DNA of 64,000 nucleotides from Ruegeria_C sp040830705 (GCA_040830705.1 JBFOME010000003.1:61510-125509); one strand, 5' to 3'. Positions 42,445-52,083 are shown, numbered from the stretch's first letter. The notes: generated by a model from the letters alone, not told the origin. Made by a program: numbers and translations.

Positions 42445-43794
42445 ATGAACGCGCCGCCCAATACCTCGCTGGATATGTATGGCACCTCGTTGTCGGGGGC
42501 CTCGATCCTTGTGATCGATGATGAACCGGGTATGCGGCATTTTCTGACCAAGACATTGGAGACGCGGGTTACGCGGGTGGATGCCGTGGGGTCGCCTGCG
42601 CAGGCGACAAAGGCATTGGACGAGGCTCAGTATGACTTGGTGATACTCGACAACCTGATGCCCGGCGGAACCGGGCTGGACTGGCTGACCGAGCAGAAGC
42701 GTAAGGGGTTCTTCGCCGATGCGATCCTGATTACCGCCTATGCCGATCTGGAAACGGCGATTGCCGCCCTGCGGGCGGGGGTCAGTGACTTTGTCCTCAA
42801 GCCGTTTCGCGCGAACCAAATCCTGAGTGCTGTCGCTCGGACGCTTGATCGCAAATATCTGGAACGCGACAACACGCTGCTGCGGCGCGAACTGTCCTCG
42901 GGCAGCGGGCATGGCAAGCTGCTGGGCAATTCCGAACCAATGGAAGAAGTGCGCGCCATGCTGGCGCGTCTCGCACCGCTGCCCACATCGGTTTTGTTTA
43001 CCGGCGGCAGTGGCACCGGCAAGGAACTCGCCGCGCGCCATTTGCATGACGCCTCCGACCGGGCCGAGGCACCTTTTGTGCCGGTGAACTGCGCTACTAT
43101 CCAACCCGATCGCTTCGCCGAAGAGCTGTTTGGGATTGTTGGAGCGGAGGATCGATTGAAACCGGGCCTTCTGTTGCTCGCCGATGGCGGCACTCTTTTG
43201 CTGGACGAGATCGCGCAGATGCCCGAGACGGTGCAGGCCGCGCTTTTGCGTGTATTGGAAGACAAGAAAGTGCGCCCGGTGGGGGCCGAGCGTGAAATAC
43301 CGCTGAACGTCCGCTTTCTGTTCGCGACCAACGACAATATCGAGGCCTCTGTCGCGGCGGGTCGGTTTCGCACCGATCTCTATCACCGCATCCATGTGGT
43401 TAAGATCGATATGCCACCTCTCCGGGACCGGATGGAAGATATCATCGAACTCGCGGCTTATTTCATGGCCCAGTTCTCCGCCTCGTTGGCTATGCCGTCG
43501 TTACAGTTGGACGAGCAAACCTTGCTGAAACTGCGCCGATATGACTGGCCCGGCAATGTACGTGAGTTGCGCAATCTGATCGAGCGGTCGGTGATCTTGG
43601 GCGGCTTTCCCGACGAGTTTTCCGGTGGCGGCAGCGTTATCGGGTCGCAAGCCATCGAGAACTTGGACCTTGTTGTGCAACGTCACATCCTGCGCATGCT
43701 TGACCTCTGCGACGGGAACCGCGCCGAAGCGGCCAGACGTTTGGGTGTGTCCCGCAAAACCATTGATCGCAAGATACAGGCCTGGTCACGATAA
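42445..43794 (+). CDS. NtrC-like response regulator lacking GAFTGA
   Basis: A 449-residue protein. The receiver domain has acidic pocket D25/D26, phospho-acceptor Asp69 and Lys119. The AAA+ domain has Walker A GGSGTGKE (187-194), Walker B LLLDE and an arginine finger region FRTDLYHR. Between EELFG (residue 230) and ADGGTLLLDE, where sigma-54 activators carry GAFTGA, only about 14 residues remain and the motif is absent. The C-terminal Fis-type HTH is NRAEAARRLGVSRKTIDRKI. It probably works with the vegetative polymerase, as NtrC and HupR of Rhodobacter do. Likely partner of the kinase at the other end of the island. Confidence 0.88.
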   Translation: MNAPPNTSLDMYGTSLSGASILVIDDEPGMRHFLTKTLETRVTRVDAVGSPAQATKALDEAQYDLVILDNLMPGGTGLDWLTEQKRKGFFADAILITAYADLETAIAALRAGVSDFVLKPFRANQILSAVARTLDRKYLERDNTLLRRELSSGSGHGKLLGNSEPMEEVRAMLARLAPLPTSVLFTGGSGTGKELAARHLHDASDRAEAPFVPVNCATIQPDRFAEELFGIVGAEDRLKPGLLLLADGGTLLLDEIAQMPETVQAALLRVLEDKKVRPVGAEREIPLNVRFLFATNDNIEASVAAGRFRTDLYHRIHVVKIDMPPLRDRMEDIIELAAYFMAQFSASLAMPSLQLDEQTLLKLRRYDWPGNVRELRNLIERSVILGGFPDEFSGGGSVIGSQAIENLDLVVQRHILRMLDLCDGNRAEAARRLGVSRKTIDRKIQAWSR

Positions 43795-43892
43795 GGGGCT
43801 GGGCGGGCTTCCGTAGCGATTAGAAATTTGACAGGTCACGCCGGACCTGCAACCTTCCCCAAGGGTCAATTGTTCGGTCTTGGGAGCTTACG

Positions 43893-46800
43893 ATGGGATT
43901 GCGCGAATTACTGGGCCTGCCACCCAAGCCGCCCAAAAAAAAGGCGGCCGAGGCGCCGGCGAAACAAGACCCAGACGCGTATGAAGATGCCAAGGCCCAG
44001 TACGACAAGCTGATCAAGCATCCCCAATTTGACAAACTGCCCAAAGGTGCGCGCGCCAAGCTGGATGCGGCCCGCGAGGAAGCCAGCGGGTTGCAGGCGC
44101 ATGAGAAATACGAAGTTGCAGCCAAGAGGCTGCGCGATGCGGTGGCGGAGGCTGCCAAGACGCTTGTGCAGGTCGGCACTGCGGCAAAGGATATGAAAGC
44201 CGCCAGAACGAGAGTGAGTGGCCTTCTTGATGGCGCGCGTTTGCTCGGTGTTCCCAAAAAGCATATCGAGGCGCTGAAGGCCCGACACGACAAAATCGTC
44301 CTGGACGCCGATGAGGATATCATCGGCGCTGCACTTGCCATGCAGCAAATGGCCTCGGACCTCGCCAAGGATCCGCAGATTCTGGCCGCCAAAGCAGCCC
44401 GCGACCGGGTTCTATCTGATCAGACCAAAGTCGAAGCCGCAGCTGCCAAGGCTTTGAAGGTGCCAACCGAGACCCCGGAGGTCCTGAAGCTAAATCGGCT
44501 TCTTGCAAACGCGGTACCGCTCATAGGGTTCCACGCGGGCAAAACCAATTTCGTCGAAGCGCTCAGACATCTGGAAAACTGCGAGAAATGGGTCGCCGCG
44601 ATTGCCGCGCAGGCTGCGGATTTGAAAGTAAGCATAAAGCTGCGTGACCAGATATTGGCCCGCCGAAAGAAGATTGATGGGGATGTCACCAACGCGCGTG
44701 CGGTGTTCGGGATGGATAAGGAATCCGAGGCGCTTGTGGAGAGGTTCCAGAGGATCGACAAAGCCTTTGAGGGCGCGATGTATGTCCGCGACTACAAGGT
44801 GGCCTCTACATATCTGGATACTCTGGAAAGCCTGGCCAAGCAGGTCGCGGCGCTGAAACCGCAAATCGATGCAAGGCTCAAGCTGGCAGCCGAATCGAAG
44901 AAGTTGTTCGGTGAGCTCAAGGCAGGGTGGAATATTATCAGGTCTACACGCGATGTGACCAGCGACATGGAAAAGGCCTATGCCGCCGCTAAGGAAAAGT
45001 ACATTCAATTCATCGACTTGATCAACGAATATAAGCATGAGGAAGCCAACGCGCTTGGCCCCGAAGTCAGCGCCGCCTTTGAAACCCATGGTAAGGCAGC
45101 GGCGGCAGCGCGGGCCGAACTGGACAAGATTAAGCAGGCCAATGACCTGTGGGATGCCAAGGGCAAAGCTCGGTACATCAAGGCGTTAAAGCTCAATCCA
45201 TGCTTGCCCGAGATGTCCGAAGCCATCGCCAAGATGAAGGCCTCGCTCAAGACCCATGACAAAAAGACCGATGCCAAGGACTATGATGGTGCGTTGAAAG
45301 ACCTGCAGGAGGTAATCAACCAGCTCGATATCATCGACGGCCTGGTGAAAAAGGACAGTCAGGCCAAGCAGGACCGCAGTGCGGCGCGCAAGGAGTTCAA
45401 GAAGGGCACAAAGGACTTCGATGCGGTATTGGCGATCAAAGCCAACACACCTGAAATGTTTTCCAAGACCGAGAAATTCCGCCGCGAGTACGATGACATT
45501 CGTGCGGCGATGAGAATTGGCGAGGCCGGAACGGCGGACCGGATCAAGAAACTGATTGCCGAGGCCAAGGAGATTCAGAAGGGCAAAGCTGAGAACGCCA
45601 AACAGGCTGCAGCAGCCAGCCGAGCCTATGAAGAAAAGGCAAAGGCAGGCGAAGCCGCCTTTGTAGCGGCCCGAACCGCGGCGCGGAACTTCCAGCCTGA
45701 CAGCAATGAACTGCTTCAGGAGTTGCTCGATTTGGCCAAAGACATGATCAATATCGCCAAGGCCCGCCATTGTCTGAAGGCGATTGAGGTATGTGATCAG
45801 ATCACCGAAGTGGTCAAACAGATTAACGGCAAGATCCCCGAATGGACCGCAGCCGCAGAAGCCCGCAAAGAAAACAACGCAAAGCGACTGGCCGCGGTGA
45901 ACAAGGATTATGCGGCCGCCAAGAAATTCGAACCCGTCTCACCCGAAATTGATGCTCTGCTCAAGTCGATCGAGGTCAATGTCGCGGCCTTTAACACTGC
46001 CAGCAAAGCTAAGGAACATGGCAAGGCCGAAACCCATATGGATGCGCTGGAAAAAGACCTTGCCGCACTTCTGAAATTGAAATCGACCCACGACAAGCTG
46101 AAAGGTGACAAGAAATGGGTTGATGACAAGAAAACGGCCATTGGAACAGATGTCGAAGACGCCATAGATGGCTGGGCGCTGCTTCCTGAAACGCAGGATA
46201 TCCAGTCCCGGATGAGCTATGCCAAATCTCAGGCAGATGGGGCCTATACGGCTCCCGATTACGAGAAAGCGCGTCGATACTGGGCCGATCTGGACGGGCT
46301 TCTGCCGCAATGGACCGCCAAGCAGGCAGACAATGACAAGGCACTGACCGATGAGGTCAGAGACGTCAACAAAGCCTACGATTCATTCGAAACCGAACGG
46401 CAAACCGTTGGCGCGATGAAACCGATCACGCCGGAGCTGAAGAAACTGTTCAAGTACTACTGGGCCGCTTCAAAACGGTTTTGGGCTGCATATAGCGGGC
46501 TGGATTGGACGCTGGCGCTGGAGGCCGTGGCCGAATACGAGGCTGCGGCCAAGGCGCTGGCTGCCAAGAAATCCGACTTTGATGCTGCGCTGGTGGTTGG
46601 CAAAGCCAAATCTGCCGCCGCGATTGCCGAGTTGGGGCCGATCTCGGATGCCGATCTGAAAAAGAAGACGGCCACCGAGAAACTCGACCTGCTTGCGGAT
46701 TTGCGCGCGGCGGGTCAGCCCGAAGACGCAGCAGAGCTTAAGGCTTACAAGAAGCTGCAGCGCAAGCTTTACAATGCGATCGAATATGACGCCGAGTTCA

Positions 46801-47366
46801 AGGAGGCGGATGAAAAGCGCCGGGACGCCCTGGTCGACACGCTAAAGAAAGACAAGGACGTGACCGAAGCCCGCGGCAAATGGGGCAAGATGACTGACGA
46901 ACAGCGGCTGGCGGTGCTGCTAAAGGTCATGAATGCCGAATGCAAGGTCTATGACATACCACCACCCAAAGTTCGCCTGTTCTGCCAACCTCCGGGTGAC
47001 GAAGGGTATTTTTCCGGCTCGACGATGACGTTGAACCTTAACACGCACCCCTATAGCGGCTGGTCGGACTACAAAGAAGCCGTGAACACGGTGATCCACG
47101 AAAACATGCATAACTATCAGGCGGTCCTGGAGCGGCGATTGGAGGAGGGGATCCTCACTGAAGATGATCCGGTCTATGTTCAGGCGATGATATTCGCGGC
47201 CAACCAAGAACCCGGCGGTTATGTCGATACAGACGAAAAGCCCGACCCGGATGAGGCGAACCAAAAACCATACAAGACACAGCCGATTGAGGCCCATGCA
47301 TGGGATACAGGTGATGGCGTGTCCGAAGAGCTGACGAAAATCAAAGAACCCGAGCGCAAGAAATGA
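43893..47366 (+). CDS. 1157-residue helical-repeat protein with HExxH domain
   Basis: Residues 25-960 are helical and rich in Ala, Lys, Asp and Glu, in about nine units of roughly 95 residues, each with an A-x-x-x-F/L start, a P-E-x-x-x-L turn and a final x-A-x-x-x-L-x-x-L-E segment. No signal peptide or membrane helix. The last 200 residues are different: GYFSGSTMTLNLNTHPYSGW, then VNTVIHENMHNYQ with HExxH at 1069-1073 and a possible third ligand Glu1133 in PIEAHAW. That is a gluzincin-type metallopeptidase pattern. A repeat body with a terminal enzyme domain is the layout of many bacterial effectors, but the export route is not visible. A small acidic gene follows 42 bases later. Confidence 0.7.
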   Translation: MGLRELLGLPPKPPKKKAAEAPAKQDPDAYEDAKAQYDKLIKHPQFDKLPKGARAKLDAAREEASGLQAHEKYEVAAKRLRDAVAEAAKTLVQVGTAAKDMKAARTRVSGLLDGARLLGVPKKHIEALKARHDKIVLDADEDIIGAALAMQQMASDLAKDPQILAAKAARDRVLSDQTKVEAAAAKALKVPTETPEVLKLNRLLANAVPLIGFHAGKTNFVEALRHLENCEKWVAAIAAQAADLKVSIKLRDQILARRKKIDGDVTNARAVFGMDKESEALVERFQRIDKAFEGAMYVRDYKVASTYLDTLESLAKQVAALKPQIDARLKLAAESKKLFGELKAGWNIIRSTRDVTSDMEKAYAAAKEKYIQFIDLINEYKHEEANALGPEVSAAFETHGKAAAAARAELDKIKQANDLWDAKGKARYIKALKLNPCLPEMSEAIAKMKASLKTHDKKTDAKDYDGALKDLQEVINQLDIIDGLVKKDSQAKQDRSAARKEFKKGTKDFDAVLAIKANTPEMFSKTEKFRREYDDIRAAMRIGEAGTADRIKKLIAEAKEIQKGKAENAKQAAAASRAYEEKAKAGEAAFVAARTAARNFQPDSNELLQELLDLAKDMINIAKARHCLKAIEVCDQITEVVKQINGKIPEWTAAAEARKENNAKRLAAVNKDYAAAKKFEPVSPEIDALLKSIEVNVAAFNTASKAKEHGKAETHMDALEKDLAALLKLKSTHDKLKGDKKWVDDKKTAIGTDVEDAIDGWALLPETQDIQSRMSYAKSQADGAYTAPDYEKARRYWADLDGLLPQWTAKQADNDKALTDEVRDVNKAYDSFETERQTVGAMKPITPELKKLFKYYWAASKRFWAAYSGLDWTLALEAVAEYEAAAKALAAKKSDFDAALVVGKAKSAAAIAELGPISDADLKKKTATEKLDLLADLRAAGQPEDAAELKAYKKLQRKLYNAIEYDAEFKEADEKRRDALVDTLKKDKDVTEARGKWGKMTDEQRLAVLLKVMNAECKVYDIPPPKVRLFCQPPGDEGYFSGSTMTLNLNTHPYSGWSDYKEAVNTVIHENMHNYQAVLERRLEEGILTEDDPVYVQAMIFAANQEPGGYVDTDEKPDPDEANQKPYKTQPIEAHAWDTGDGVSEELTKIKEPERKK

Positions 47367-47408
47367 CCTTGGCACCTGGATTATGAGCCGCGAAAGGGCT
47401 GAACTGAC

Positions 47409-47891
47409 ATGACCAGAACGACACCACTGAGAATTGTCTACATCTTTGATGATGGGGACGAGGTCGATCTGGCCTCTGGTACCATCGACACAGAAGGGGT
47501 TATTGCGGTTGAAATGATGACCGAGGGCGAAGAGGAAAGCGTTGAAACCGTCGTACGCGAACTCAACGCTTCGGAACGGGTTTTTGTTCGTGATATGTCA
47601 AACGAAAGCGGGCTGGACCGTCCTGCTCTGACCAAACGCCCGATCGAACGCGGAATGCCGGGTTTCCTGGAAGAGCTGGTGGCCACGGCTCGCCGGTTCT
47701 ACAAAGTCGAGCTTCGTTTTGATCTGAGCCAGTTGGAAAGCCGAGGAGCATCCTTCTCCCTGCCTGATGACGTGATTGCTCCGGAAGAAGATGATGACGA
47801 ACTACTCGATGCACCCGACAGCGGATATGGTACCGGCGACGATAGCGAGCCTGCCGAGGAGAGCGACGCTGACAGCGCCTACAGGACCTGA
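47409..47891 (+). CDS. Unknown acidic 160-residue protein
   Basis: I do not recognise the family. Residues 1-115 look folded (RIVYIFDDGDEVDLASGTID; FLEELVATARRFYKVELRF); the last 45 are Asp/Glu/Ser-rich and probably disordered. No signal peptide or helix. The gene follows the repeat metallopeptidase on the same strand and is likely co-transcribed. An adaptor, chaperone or immunity role would fit but is only inference. Confidence 0.65.
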   Translation: MTRTTPLRIVYIFDDGDEVDLASGTIDTEGVIAVEMMTEGEEESVETVVRELNASERVFVRDMSNESGLDRPALTKRPIERGMPGFLEELVATARRFYKVELRFDLSQLESRGASFSLPDDVIAPEEDDDELLDAPDSGYGTGDDSEPAEESDADSAYRT

Positions 47892-47933
47892 TTTCCGATA
47901 GGTCCCGACCCGTAGAAAATCGCAATTAGAGAT

Positions 47934-48983
47934 CTATTCGCCCAGAGCGGTCGCAATTTCGTTCAGCTTATTGCGGATCGGTTCGGTGATCTGAATGTCG
48001 GGAAGAATGTCGTTGCCGTCCAGAGCGCCGAGCACCGGATCGCTCGCCACTTGCTTATTGAACACACCAATGGTCTTGCGGGCGGCTTTGACGCAGTTGT
48101 CGACTGCATCTTCTGATGCATTCAGGACTTCGTCCAACTGATCATGCAGATTGGCCTGAAATACGGACAAACTCTTGTCCAGCATACCCAATGCGTTCGT
48201 AACCTCCGAGGTTACCTCGGGCATGTCTGCATATTCATTTTTGATGTGGGCTTTCAGCCTTTCCAAGTCAGCCAACGCAAGATCGCGAGTTTGCGTCCAT
48301 TCAATCCGGGCTTTGCCCAGCTTGACCAGCGAAAGGCCGTTTTTGGCCGACGCCTTTGCAGCGCCTTCGACTTTGACCAGCACGTCTTGAAGCTGGGCCA
48401 GGCGTTTCTTGGCCATAGCTTGATCACCAGCCGCCCCGGCTTTTTTGGTCTCGGCCAGCAGCTTTTCAACATGCGGCTTGGCCTTAGGGTTGGTCTGCGA
48501 TGCTGCCTTGATCCGCGGCATCAGTTTGTTGATCGCCGCGTTCAGCGCCGCAACAAGCTTCTCATTTCCGCCCGTGTCCTCGGCCGCTTGGGGCGCATCA
48601 GCACCTTCGTCTTTCGTTACGGCGTCGTCCTCACCGTCTTCTTCGATCGAGCCGTCAGGACTGATGAGCTGAATCTTGACGCTTAGACCGACGACCTTCT
48701 TGAAGAACTCTCGCAGCTTCTTTGCAACGCCTGGCGGAGGCTTGTCATGGCATTTGAGCATCACCAGCTTTCCCTTGGCCTCGACAGTGCCGCTGGCAGT
48801 TTTTGGTGACTTGGCCGATTTCTTGGCGGCCCTTTGCAACATATCGGGGTTTTTGGTTCGGTGAACCAGAACCGCTGTCTCAGCGGGTTTGGCGGCAACG
48901 CTCAGGCCGAAGTTCAACGGCTTCTTGCGCGCCATCGCGATCCCGGCCTTGAGTTCGTCTTTTTCGGCATCTGTCAACGGCAC
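47934..48983 (-). CDS. Helical-repeat protein related to the HExxH protein
   Basis: A 349-residue protein, convergent with the acidic gene. The first 45 residues (LTDAEKDELKAGIAMARKKPL) and a beta-rich region to about 110 precede an acidic linker and two helical units. LPRIK-like helix (KLMPRIKAASQTNPKAKPH) followed by AGAAGDQAMAKKRLAQLQDVLVKVEG has the composition and pattern of the repeat units in the 1157-residue protein. No signal peptide. It may be a partner or a second effector in the same locus. Confidence 0.65.
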   Translation of the reverse strand: MPLTDAEKDELKAGIAMARKKPLNFGLSVAAKPAETAVLVHRTKNPDMLQRAAKKSAKSPKTASGTVEAKGKLVMLKCHDKPPPGVAKKLREFFKKVVGLSVKIQLISPDGSIEEDGEDDAVTKDEGADAPQAAEDTGGNEKLVAALNAAINKLMPRIKAASQTNPKAKPHVEKLLAETKKAGAAGDQAMAKKRLAQLQDVLVKVEGAAKASAKNGLSLVKLGKARIEWTQTRDLALADLERLKAHIKNEYADMPEVTSEVTNALGMLDKSLSVFQANLHDQLDEVLNASEDAVDNCVKAARKTIGVFNKQVASDPVLGALDGNDILPDIQITEPIRNKLNEIATALGE

Positions 48984-49029
48984 AACACATCTCCACTAAC
49001 CCCGCATCAGCTTGGCGCGAAACCGGGTT

Positions 49030-49230
49030 TCACTCAAGCATAGATCGGGGGTCGGTTGGATGTGCAATTCTTGCAGGCATAGTCAGCCAATCGAGGACCT
49101 CAGGAATCTCGGCTGCGTTGATCCTGTCTTTGCCTATGGTGATCCGTTTCCGGATATCATCGATGTCCAAAGCTTCAACGCAGAATTTCTTTGCAGCTTT
49201 TTTGCTCGAAATGGTCCCGATCCTCCGCAA
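49030..49230 (-). CDS. Possible small protein or gene remnant, 66 residues
   Basis: A TTG-initiated minus-strand frame ends in ALDIDDIRKRI and AAEIPEVLDWLTMPARI. The IPEVLDWL part looks like HEAT-repeat proteins of the DUF5071 kind, but alignment by eye covers few residues. The stretch 48984-49336 otherwise holds no gene. It could be the end of a truncated gene next to the repeat locus. Confidence 0.25.
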   Translation of the reverse strand: MRRIGTISSKKAAKKFCVEALDIDDIRKRITIGKDRINAAEIPEVLDWLTMPARIAHPTDPRSMLE

Positions 49231-49336
49231 TCAGGTTGCTTGCACACTCGCGGCGGCAAATCGAAGCCAGCAGGGCTTCTATATTTCAGAACCTGCACAG
49301 ACTGATCTGACGTAAGTACATTCAAATGTAATAACT

Positions 49337-49352
49337 TTTGACATTTGTTAAG
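49337..49352. promoter_or_regulatory. Operator-like palindrome before the sulfatase gene
   Basis: TTTGACATTTGTTAAG, 81 bases before the sulfatase ATG. It matches sites at 53078 and 59733 at 13 or 14 of 16 positions. A second weaker copy (ACATTCAAATGT) lies just upstream at about 49317. Probably a binding site of the SorC-type regulator encoded at 58666. Confidence 0.55.
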
Positions 49353-49433
49353 TTTTGAGCGAGTACTTACTTACTTCGGTTGCGCTTGAATGCCGCGCCT
49401 CTCCCAGAAGGGATGCAAAAGGATCGTCACAAC

Positions 49434-50969
49434 ATGAATATCATCATGGTTCTTGTCGACAGTCTCAATAAGGACTGCCTATCCATCTATAATCCCAACA
49501 CGATTTGCCGGACACCCAATATTGAGAAACTGGCGGCGCGAGGGCGGGTGTTCGACGATCACTATGTTGGTAGCCTGCCCTGCATGCCTGCCCGGCGAGA
49601 GATCATGTCGGGCCGCAAAGAGTTCCTTTGGCGTCCCTGGGGCGGAATGGAAGTGTTCGATCCCCGGATGCCCAAGGAAATAGCTAAGGCGGGCTACAAT
49701 ACTGCTATGGTGACCGACCATTATCACTACTGGGAGGAAGAGGCGAACGGCTACATGCAGGGGTTTCAAAACCTGCAACTGGTGCGCGGGCATGAAGTAG
49801 ATGGCTGGAAATTGCCTGATCCAAACGTCAAAGACCCGCCCTGGGTCAAAAACGTGATGAAGTACCGCGCAGCCGAGCACATTCGCCAATACGCAGCCAA
49901 CGTCAAGGACTTCAAAGGCGAGGAGGACTACTTTGCTCCAAAGGTTTTTCAGGGGGCGATGGATTGGCTTGATGAGAATTCCGGCAAGGGGCCTTTCTTT
50001 CTGCAAGTTGAGTGTTTTGATGTTCACGAACCCTTTGAAGTTCCCGAGCCCTATGCCTCGATGTACACCGATGGCGACAAGGACGATTTTAACATTTGGC
50101 CCCCCTATCAGGTCTATGCGGATCTTGAACGCTTCATGGACGAAACCACCCCTGAAGAGCTGGCGTTTTTGCGTGCTCAGTACATGGGTAAGGTCACTAT
50201 GATGGACACTTGGCTGGGCAAGTTCATGGCCAAGATGGAGGTGCTGAATCTTTGGGAAGACACTATGGTGGTCTTCACCACTGATCACGGTCATGACCTG
50301 GGCGAGCGTCGCGCGTTCGGGAAACAATTCCCGCATTACGACAGCCACGCGAATATTCCGATGATCGTCTCCCACCCGGAGGCCCCTGGCGATGGAATCC
50401 GAGCCCGTGGCCTGACTCAGACAGTTGATCTGTTTGCCACGCTGATCGAGGCGGCGGGGGCCGACGTGCCATCGGCCAACCGTCATTCAAGGTCCTTTTT
50501 GCCCATGATTTGTGAGGGCGCAGATAGCCCGCATGACGCGCTGATCTACGGCACGTTCGGTCAGGGTCTGTGCGTCACAGACGGCGAGTACACGCTGTTT
50601 CGTGCTCCGGTCGAGGATAAGCCACTGTTCACTTATTCCACTGCGATCTTCCGACCATTGATTGTAGACAACCCGGTAGACGGGCGCGTTGGCCGTCCAC
50701 CCGAACCACCTGCCGAGCAGGGCATTTTCGATCCTTCGGTCGACTTGCCGCTTTGGAAAACGCCAATCCAGATCGACCCGCGCACCTATGAGAGTTTTCT
50801 CTACAACCGCGAGCGGGATCCGGGGCAGACGGAGAACCTCTGGGACAGCGACCCGACGCAGCGGCGCCGAATGTTGCGACTGGCACGCGATCTGATGGAG
50901 GAAGAGGGGTATCCGGTCGAGCAGTTGGATCGTTTGGGCATGACGGACAGGGATCTGGAGGCCGCCTGA
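49434..50969 (+). CDS. Type I sulfatase
   Basis: A 511-residue protein of the alkaline-phosphatase superfamily. NIIMVLVDSLNKD holds the first metal Asp and SLPCMPARREIMSGR is the sulfatase signature C-x-P-x-R, whose Cys is turned into formylglycine. VVFTTDHGHDLGER gives the late metal ligands. No signal peptide, so it acts in the cytoplasm after import of the sulfate ester. ATG 49434 is chosen with AAGGA upstream. The substrate is unknown; the neighbours point to a sulfated sugar or polyol. Convergent with the split transketolase genes. Confidence 0.88.
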   Translation: MNIIMVLVDSLNKDCLSIYNPNTICRTPNIEKLAARGRVFDDHYVGSLPCMPARREIMSGRKEFLWRPWGGMEVFDPRMPKEIAKAGYNTAMVTDHYHYWEEEANGYMQGFQNLQLVRGHEVDGWKLPDPNVKDPPWVKNVMKYRAAEHIRQYAANVKDFKGEEDYFAPKVFQGAMDWLDENSGKGPFFLQVECFDVHEPFEVPEPYASMYTDGDKDDFNIWPPYQVYADLERFMDETTPEELAFLRAQYMGKVTMMDTWLGKFMAKMEVLNLWEDTMVVFTTDHGHDLGERRAFGKQFPHYDSHANIPMIVSHPEAPGDGIRARGLTQTVDLFATLIEAAGADVPSANRHSRSFLPMICEGADSPHDALIYGTFGQGLCVTDGEYTLFRAPVEDKPLFTYSTAIFRPLIVDNPVDGRVGRPPEPPAEQGIFDPSVDLPLWKTPIQIDPRTYESFLYNRERDPGQTENLWDSDPTQRRRMLRLARDLMEEEGYPVEQLDRLGMTDRDLEAA

Positions 50970-51066
50970 GCGCGGCCAACCCTTCACGTCAAGCCTGGAT
51001 TTGCCCACCCCAAGGCTCTGGCGCTGGGTGTCGAGCTTCGACGGATCCCGCGCCAACACTGAGCGA

Positions 51067-52071
51067 CTAGAGTGCTTCTGCCTTAACCAGTGAATGCACA
51101 TCCTCGACCCGTGCGATATCCAGATCGCTTTCGGTTATGCCAAAGGTCTGGCCCATCAGGTCCTCGATCCCGCGCACCATGGCCAGCGCGTCCAAGCCGT
51201 AATAGCGCATTAGGTAAGCGCGCGAGCCACCATGGGCATAGGTGTCCTTTAACCCCAGTCGCACCAGCCGTTTGCCAACCCCTGCATCTGCTATAGTTTC
51301 GGCCACCAGCGAACCGACTCCGCCTTCCGTCACATGGTTTTCAAGCGTAACAACGCCATGCTTCACTGACCCGATGTGGTCAAGTAGTGCCCGATAGTCG
51401 AAGGGTTTGATCGTGTGCAAATGCAGGTGGCGGATCGACAGCCCGGCCTTGGACAATGCCGAGCGGGCGCGCATGGCTTCCTCGGTGCAGATGCCCGCCG
51501 TCACAACTAGGATGTCGTTTCCAGCAGACAACTCGCGCATCTCGCCGACTTTGATAGGCGTGTCGAACAGGCGCGGAACCGAACCGCGCAGCACGCGGCA
51601 CCAGACCGGACCATCGATACTGTCCGCCGCCTCACAGATGCTTTCGACTTCGGTGGCGTCACCAGTCTCCAGGATCGTCATGTTCGGAATAGACCGCATG
51701 ACCGAGATATCCTCGATCGATTGGTGGGTCATCCCGCCCGGAGTGGTGACGCCGGGGAGAAACCCCATGAGGCGAACTTTGCGGCGCGGATAGGCGATTG
51801 AGGCCATAAGTTGATCGTAGGGGCGCCGGTACATGAATACGCCGAAGGTGTGTATGAAAGGCCGGAATCCGGCCAGCCCCAGCCCCCCCGCAAAACTCAT
51901 CATGTTCTGTTCGGCCATGCCGAGGCTGAGGAACTGATCGGGATGCCGGTCGCGGAACCCGTCGACCTCACAGGAAGAGGTCAGGTCCGCCGAGAGGCAC
52001 AGGATGTCGGGATTTCCGGCTGCAAACTTCTCGAAGGCCGAGGCATAGGGGCGGGATACCATTTCTACCAT
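51067..52071 (-). CDS. Transketolase, C-terminal subunit
   Basis: A 334-residue protein with pyrimidine-binding and C-terminal transketolase domains: FLSLGMAEQNMMSFAGGLGLAG has the Glu that activates thiamine diphosphate, and HGVVTLENHVTEGGVGSLVAE marks the C-terminal domain. GAGGAG precedes ATG 52071, 12 bases after the stop of the N-terminal subunit gene. The two form one heterodimeric enzyme moving a two-carbon ketol unit. Similar split enzymes act on apulose 4-phosphate (AptAB) and on sulfofructose. Confidence 0.88.
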   Translation of the reverse strand: MVEMVSRPYASAFEKFAAGNPDILCLSADLTSSCEVDGFRDRHPDQFLSLGMAEQNMMSFAGGLGLAGFRPFIHTFGVFMYRRPYDQLMASIAYPRRKVRLMGFLPGVTTPGGMTHQSIEDISVMRSIPNMTILETGDATEVESICEAADSIDGPVWCRVLRGSVPRLFDTPIKVGEMRELSAGNDILVVTAGICTEEAMRARSALSKAGLSIRHLHLHTIKPFDYRALLDHIGSVKHGVVTLENHVTEGGVGSLVAETIADAGVGKRLVRLGLKDTYAHGGSRAYLMRYYGLDALAMVRGIEDLMGQTFGITESDLDIARVEDVHSLVKAEAL

Positions 52072-52083
52072 GTCACGGGCTCC

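Noticed and set aside
42352..43395. 347-codon frame opposite the response regulator gene
   Set aside because: Antisense shadow of a clear NtrC-like gene; no motif or start signal of its own.
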